DNA from: Muscardinus avellanarius
Taxonomy: Eukaryota > Chordata > Mammalia > Rodentia > Gliridae
NCBI GenBank assembly: GCA_963383645.1
Contig: OY726566.1
Span: 94,717,779-94,781,778, forward strand
Direction of reading: 5' to 3'
DNA length: 64,000 nucleotides
Shown: piece after piece, positions 59,145 through 64,000 of the stretch
Numbering within the stretch: position 1 is the first letter of the stretch
Layout: each line of letters begins with the position of its first letter
Program-made: the position numbers and the translations under genes
The notes under the pieces: model-generated
What the model saw: the letters and a program-made list of their open reading frames with translations, nothing else
Databases searched by the model: none
Told to the model about the DNA's origin: nothing

Positions 59145-59414
59145 TCAGCTGAAAAAGATCTCCCTGACATATTTCAGCACATCCTCCTCCTCTTCCTCCT
59201 CCTCCTCAGGGCTCCTCCTGCAGGTGGAGCTGGAAGTCCCGGGCCCCTGGGAAGGGCTGGGGCCTGGGGTGACCCCCTCTTTCCCACTGTCCTCTTCCTC
59301 GCTGCTGCTCCCAGGAGAACTCGTGTGAGGAGACACGGAGCAGGCGGGGGAGAGCTGTGGCTTATCATCCTCGGCCAGAGGAGGCTGCTCCCTGGATACT
59401 TCCTGTTTGCGGCC
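59145..59414 (-). CDS. CYREN: CYREN terminal coding exon: acidic region and XLF-like C-terminus
   Basis: After acceptor ctcctctctgcag the exon reads GRKQEVSREQPPLAEDDK..., then a Ser-rich segment (SVSPHTSSPGSSSEEEDSGK), an eight-Glu run and the C-terminal motif DVLKYVREIFFS before TGA. The last residues form the conserved XLF-like motif of CYREN. The whole predicted protein is 155 aa, against 157 in human, with no disruption. The GAG/Glu run is encoded by a short (TCC)n-like tract, a likely site of length polymorphism. TMEM140 runs toward this gene, with stop codons 1.55 kb apart. Confidence 0.95.
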   Translation of the reverse strand, partial: GRKQEVSREQPPLAEDDKPQLSPACSVSPHTSSPGSSSEEEDSGKEGVTPGPSPSQGPGTSSSTCRRSPEEEEEEEEDVLKYVREIFFS

Positions 59415-59849
59415 CTGCAGAGAGGAGAGGCAAGCTCAGTTTCCCTAACAATTTGGTCTGTCAGCAACGCAGGACACGTCCAGAAGCAACCACGAGGCAG
59501 CGGGCAGCAGGCCGGTCTCTGTTCACAACCCCGGTGCCCTTCCTCCTTCTACCCCACTCCTTCCCACAACCCTCCTCAAAGACAACAGGACGGCTTGGGA
59601 GAGAAGAGGAAGGGGCATGAGGAACAGCTGAGTATCAAGAAAAAGAAACCACTGGAAAAACACGGCAGGAAAGGCAGGTTGAGAGGATGGGAGAGGCCCG
59701 GGGGCCAAAACTTGCCATGGCTAAGCTCTGCTACAGAACCAAGGAAAAGCACCTTGGTCTCCATTGCTTGAGGGTCATCGTACCTGACTTACTATAGCAC
59801 AGGGTCAAGACTTATGATACGATGACACTGTGTAAAAGCACCTGATATA

Positions 59850-60271
59850 GCCGGGCATGGTGGCGCACACTGGTAATCTCCACGCTCGGGAGGCTGAGAC
59901 AGGAGGCTCGCACAGGTTCGAAGCCAGCCTCGGCTAATTAGGCTCTCAGCAACTTAGTGAGACCCTGTTTCCAAATAAAGTATAATATAGGTTTGGGAAG
60001 TACAGCCCGGAGGTAGAAAGCCCCTGGGTTCTATCCCCAGTACCACAAAAAATAAAAAAATAAAAAGCACTTGATAGCTAGGTGCAGTAGCGCACACCTG
60101 TAATCTCAGTACTTGGAAGGCTGAGATAGAAGGATTGTTATGTTCCAGGAAAGGCTCAGCAACTTAGTGAAACCCTATGTCAAATTAAAAAAAAAAAAAA
60201 AAAAAAAAGAAGTGGGCTGGGGCATGTAGCTCAGAGGTGAAACCCCTGGGTCCTATCCCTAGTACCAAACT
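59850..60271 (+). mobile_element. Two consecutive MEN SINEs in CYREN intron
   Basis: 59850-60062 has target duplication aaaagcacctgata/aaaagcacttgata. 60077-60271 is older, with an internal A24 tract at 60185-60208. Confidence 0.9.
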
Positions 60272-60341
60272 GATAAAATTCACAACAACAAGAGTATTTG
60301 ATAAACTATAAAGTGCTCTAAGATTCTAAGGTGGTTTTATT

Positions 60342-60588
60342 ATTATTAGTAGTAGTAGTAGTAGTAATAGTAGAAGTAGTAGTAATTATTTTGGTACTAG
60401 AGATTAAACCTAGTGGCATTCGACCTCGGAGCTACATCTTTAGCGTCTTTTATTTTTTGTTTTGAAACAGGGTCTGGCTAGGTTGGTGAGAGTCTCCCTG
60501 AGTAGCTGTGGCTAGCCTCGACCCTATGATCCTCCTGTCTCAGCCTCCCAAGTACTGGGATTACAAGTGTGCACCACCGTGCCTAGTT
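60342..60588 (-). mobile_element. (AGT)n plus MEN SINE
   Basis: TAG/AGT repeats (60342-60385) form the tail complement, followed by both arms ending caccgtgcctag. Confidence 0.87.
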
Positions 60589-60960
60589 AAGAAGCCGACT
60601 TCTTCAGGAAGCTGGTAACACTTATAACAGTGCCCTCCTAAGGAGCATTTCCAGGGTTACGAAAGGCCTCAGGGCCTTAGCCAACTGAAACCCTTTCAGA
60701 GAACAAAGCAGGTGAACACTTTTGAGTCCCCGCCACACACACACACACACCAGTACGCAGAGCTGCCTGCATAGGGCACGCCATCCCTCACGCCCACACC
60801 CTGCCCGGGTATCCATGGCGCACATCCCCTGGGGACAGGCCGAGGGAACCATGGCTGGTGGGAGACGAGTCTCCAGCAGAGGAGAGGGTCCCCAGGCAAC
60901 CTGAGCTAGTTTCTGTCGGGAAGAGTTCAGGGTCTAAATAAGAGACAAGGCTGCCATTAC

Positions 60961-61036
60961 CTCAATCAGGACGCCCAGGGCCGTGTTCACCAGCTCTGCT
61001 TCATTCATGCAGTACACGGTCTTCACTGTAGGGGGT
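60961..61036 (-). CDS. CYREN: CYREN coding exon 2
   Basis: A 76-bp exon. The acceptor ggcttcatttcag was chosen over a second AG eleven bases inside the exon because only it restores the frame. AG from exon 1 plus A gives Arg, then PPTVKTVYCMNEAELVNTAL and GVLIE. This matches the human region (AAARLPAT-RTVYCMNEAE) well. It ends in phase 0 at GAG before gtaatg. If the following intron is retained, translation adds eight residues (VMAALSLI) and stops, giving a short N-terminal product of about 74 aa that keeps the Ku-binding motif. Confidence 0.92.
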
Positions 61037-61396
61037 CTGAAATGAAGCCACGCGTGGGGATGGGGTCTCAGGCCTCCGGGGAGAGAAAAGGACAGAAAGA
61101 GGGCGGTGACCTCAGCCTCCCCACCAGGGGTGCCTGCCACGCTGCCCCCACCCCGCTGTGACCGAAGCTTGGAGGACCTCGGAGGAGGCATCCTCGCAGC
61201 CCAGGGACCCGCGCTGGGGCCTCCCCTTCAAGCACAGGAACTGGCTGCGGGGCTGCCGGCTCCTGAGTCACACCTTGAGACACCCTGAGCAGGTGGAGCC
61301 TGCAGGAAAGGTGCCTGAGCCCGCAAACAGACCTACAGGAGGGCCAAGGCGGGGAGGCGAGTGGGGCCGGGCCATCTAGACCAGAGGCTGTCTCAC

Positions 61397-61518
61397 CTAG
61401 CTGTTGCCACCGTCAGCACCCTCTCCATTCTCCTCCTCTTGGGGGTCTTGGCTGCGCCCTGGGCTGTCATCCACGAGGGAAGGACCCGTCTCTTGTCTCC
61501 AGACGCCAAGGCTTCCAT
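61397..61518 (-). CDS. CYREN: CYREN coding exon 1: start codon and Ku-binding motif
   Basis: CYREN (MRI, C7orf49) binds the Ku heterodimer and regulates non-homologous end joining. Reported effects are inhibition at breaks with overhangs in S/G2, and adaptor-like promotion of repair. ATG at 61518-61516 starts a 122-bp coding segment giving 40 residues plus two bases. Residues 10-20 are RRVLPSWMTAQ, the N-terminal Ku-binding motif shared with human CYREN. A basic KTPKRRRM follows at 24-31. The donor is AG followed by gtgaga. A plausible 5' acceptor (gactacag, exon start 61569) would put about 50 nt of 5' UTR in the same exon. Confidence 0.92.
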
Positions 61519-61569
61519 CGCTGCCGTTTCCCACAGGAGGAGGCAGGGCCCGAGATGAATGGCTTGCTC
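61519..61569 (-). other. CYREN: Probable 5' UTR part of the first CYREN coding exon
   Basis: On the minus strand a CTACAG acceptor precedes GAGCAAGCC at 61569, about 50 nt upstream of the start codon. The upstream non-coding exon is expected in the CpG island near 62.6-63.1 kb. Confidence 0.4.
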
Positions 61570-62584
61570 CTGTAGTCGGGACAGTGAATCCCACCTTTGC
61601 CACAGCAGAAACTAGAGGCCTGTCTCCAAAGAAAACCGATCTTCGGTGTCTATGAAGGAGAACAAAGCCTGGTAAATTCTGTAAGCTAGATTGTGTGCAG
61701 TCATCTGCCACAGTCACGGGTCAGTGCAGGGCCGACCGGAGGTGACCCAGGCCAATGGTGACCAGAGGGTGGGCAGGAATCTTGGCCACTGGCAGCACAA
61801 AGCAGAGCCGGGGACCTGCCCCACAGAGAGCCAGGCACAACCGGAAATGCCCCCCAGGTCCCCTGCACTGGTAGGACCAGCACTCCCAGGAGAAAGGAGG
61901 GGAGACAGAGTCAGGGAGGTCCTCATCCGCACCCCAAGTACTGCTATCCTCTGGGTGCCCAGCCAGTCCCACTCCCGGCACATCTCCCCCATCCCTCCCT
62001 CCCCAGGGAGTGCAACAGGAGCACCCCAGGCCACTCTGATTCACAGTAAGGTTTCACTGCCCAGCGCTCTCTGCCTTAATCCAAACATAACCTCCAAGGG
62101 GTCCTGCAGAGAAGGAAGTCTAACTGCTTGGCTCCCTGAGTTTGCAGAATCCAAACGCCCCTGCCCCAGCTCTGATCTAACTTGGCTTCCCTTTTCCCTG
62201 CCCCTCTGGACTCCACCTCAGCCCCTCAGCCCTGAAGCTCAGTCCCCACCCAGAGGAAGGACTGTGTCTAAGAGCGGTCCCCTTCCACTTAAAAACCAAC
62301 TCAGGCGGCCTCAGACACCGCACCGAGGCAGAGGTGCCCAGAAGGGGGCAGTCGGTGAAGCGTTAGAGGCCCCTCTGGGAACCCGGGCTTGAGGATCATG
62401 GCTATCCAGAGCGGCTGTGGAGGAACTAAGAATTGTGCAGCCAGCACCCTACCGAAGGGCAGCCCTTGGCCAAGGGACTTCCAGGTCTGTCGAAACTGGG
62501 ACATCCAGAGTCATTCTGGGTAAGCCCATTCCACAACAAGGAAGTGAGACTTAGCCTGCACGGGTCACAACAGTTGGAAACCCG
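61570..62584. other. CYREN 5' intron
   Basis: SINE-free sequence between the first coding exon and the CpG island. No further exon could be fixed by eye. Confidence 0.45.
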
Positions 62585-63135
62585 CCATCTAGGGTGGCGG
62601 CCGGGTCCTGCAGACGGCGAGCCCCGCGCCTGCGCGCCCCGCTTCCCGACACAGCATCAGTGCCGGTCGGAGGTCAGACCTGCGGGGGGGGGGGGGGCTT
62701 AGAAAATCCCATCCTGACCCGCCCGCTGCTCGGGAGAGACGGCGGCCCCGCGGCTAGCAGATCCGCCTGCAATTCGCCGTCACCGCCCGCAGCTCGCTGC
62801 TGGGGACCCTCCCCCCGGCCGCCCCTACCGGGAGCTCGCTGCGCCTCCCCATGGGGGCTGCTGGACCTCGAGCTGGCGGGGCCGCGCTGCCCTCCCAGGG
62901 GCTCCCCGGGCCCCAGCCGGCCCTCCCGCACGGCGCGCCCCCGCCTCCCGGGCCCAGGGAGCTCGACCCCCGCGGTGGCACCGACCCCGGCCCCGCCGCG
63001 CAGCTCCCGGCGCCCGCCCCTTCCGCCGGCCGCCCCGCCGAGGCTCGCGCGGAGGCTCGGACGCCCCCTGCTGGACGAAATTGGGGACGCGCCCCCGCCG
63101 GTGGCCGTTCCCAGGCCCCTGAGCTCCGAATCCTA
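62585..63135. promoter_or_regulatory. CpG island, probable CYREN promoter
   Basis: About 550 bp with very high GC and dense CpG, in contrast to its surroundings. It contains CCCGCCC/GGGCGG-type SP1 sites and an NRF1-like GCGCCTGCGCGC near 62625. No SINE interrupts it. It lies about 1.1 kb upstream of the CYREN start codon on the minus strand. Possible first-exon donors on the minus strand are near 62680 (CCGCA followed by GTCTGA-like) and 62829; I cannot choose between them. Confidence 0.75.
62684..62697 (+). repeat. G14 homopolymer in the CpG island
   Basis: Fourteen consecutive G on the + strand, so a C tract on the CYREN sense strand. Confidence 0.9.
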
Positions 63136-63368
63136 GGGTGGAAAGGTGCTCTGTATTTGTGACAGCCCTGCCCGGGATTCCCACAAAAAGCCAGTTCAGT
63201 GCTTGAACTGAGCGATGCATCTCGAGGGGCAAATGACGGTGCAGGGAGATCAAGGTTCTGTTATTCTAATGGAGGTTTTTAATATCCTGATTGGCAGCCC
63301 CGCGCTTCCCTCTGCAGACGGCCCAGTGATTGGCATGTGAAGTTACCGTCAATTAAAATCGCACTCCA
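63136..63368. other. Flank upstream of the CYREN promoter
   Basis: Drops quickly to average GC. Nothing recognised. Confidence 0.5.
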
Positions 63369-63580
63369 GCCGGGCGTGGTGGCGCACGTTTGTCGTCCCA
63401 GCATTCGGGAGGCTGAGACAGGGTGATCAAGGTTCACAGACAGCCTCAGCTACTTAGCAAGGCCCATTGCAACTCAGTGAGACCCTGTTTTTAAAATAAA
63501 GAATAAAAAATAAGGCTAGGGGTTGTCGCTCAGAGGAAGAATACCCCTGGGTTCCATCCTCAGTACCGCAAAAAAGAAAA
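63369..63580 (+). mobile_element. MEN SINE
   Basis: Starts gccgggcgtggtggcgcacg. CAGCATTCGGGAGG subfamily. Confidence 0.92.
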
Positions 63581-63584
63581 AGAA

Positions 63585-64000
63585 AAGAAGAAATCACACT
63601 CCTGGCTTAAAGTCTAAAAGAGGGCAGAAAAAGAAGCCACCAGAGTTGCAACTGACAAATACCCATGCAAGCAGTCCCGGGGTAGGCCTGTCCCTGGTAT
63701 TTTGAGAAAAACACAAAATCAGATCTGATATGTCTGATATTCCCCAAAGTGAGACATCCAGAGTTATATTACTGTGACTCTCACCTTGCCCTGCAGCCCG
63801 AGCCCTCCCTTCCCCTGTGCCCTGTAGTTTCTTCAAAACACCCAATGGACTCCTCCTGGTGTGAATCCTCAATCCCAGGTAAGTAGGTGGAGTGGGAAAT
63901 TTTAACTAGATCAAGACTTAAGGAGGTGACCCCGTGGCTTCAAGGCCCTGGACAGCCAGCCCCCATCAGGGTCAGCTTAGGCAGCTGAACCAGCACTGCC
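63585..64000. other. Right edge, nothing recognised
   Basis: Contains one strong plus-strand donor-like site (CCCAG before gtaagt, about 63880) without a recognisable exon. Confidence 0.4.

Larger units (their letters stand above)
59415..60960 (-). other. CYREN intron 2
   Basis: Lies between coding exons 2 and 3. Holds three SINEs and a short (CA)n at 60736-60750. Confidence 0.8.

Noticed and set aside
62594..63136. 180-codon plus-strand open frame in the CpG island
   Set aside because: All frames are open because of extreme GC content. Low-complexity Pro/Arg/Ala peptide, no known motif, and it overlaps the CYREN promoter.

Overview
This window is from a mammalian nuclear genome, most likely a squirrel-family rodent (Sciuridae: squirrel, marmot or ground squirrel). 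The main evidence is about 75 copies of a fused SINE. Each has a B1-like (7SL) half (GCCGGGCGTGGTGGCGCACG...), an A-rich linker, an ID-like tRNA half (GGGCTGGGGGTGTAGCTC...) and a poly(A) tail. This is the architecture published as the MEN / B1-dID element of sciurids. The genes match the human 7q33 order AGBL3 - TMEM140 - CYREN. Assignments were made by reading exons, splice sites and phases by eye; no alignment or database search was run.

Region 1 (1-35.6 kb) is the 3' part of AGBL3 (cytosolic carboxypeptidase-like 3) on the + strand. Seven exons are supported. They encode the tail downstream of the peptidase domain, which lies to the left of the window, and end at a stop at 35556 followed by AATAAA. 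The introns hold dozens of SINEs, several old L1 pieces, a MaLR-type LTR, a 210-bp GGA repeat and a decayed HSP90AB1 processed pseudogene (minus strand, about 9.2-11.3 kb) flanked by an unusually long direct repeat. There are also candidate cassette or alternative exons, notably 1965-2054 and 4720-4773.

Region 2 (35.6-57 kb) is intergenic and repeat-rich, with two related minus-strand LTRs at 39.5 and 53.0 kb. At 41953-41966 there is a textbook IRF/ISRE motif followed by a strong splice donor. This is a candidate promoter and first non-coding exon for the interferon-induced gene TMEM140, whose single coding exon (190 aa) is at 57022-57594.

Region 3 (59.1-63.1 kb) is CYREN (MRI, C7orf49), complete on the minus strand in three coding exons. 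They encode 155 aa with an N-terminal Ku-binding motif and a C-terminal XLF-like motif. A CpG island at about 62.6-63.1 kb is its likely promoter. TMEM140 and CYREN are convergent, with 1.55 kb between their stop codons.

I found no bacterial-type system, CRISPR array or novel protein system. The points most worth a second look are the TMEM140 ISRE, the cryptic AGBL3 exons, the long repeat around the HSP90AB1 pseudogene, an L1 inversion that fits twin priming, and the recurrent head-to-tail nesting of MEN elements.
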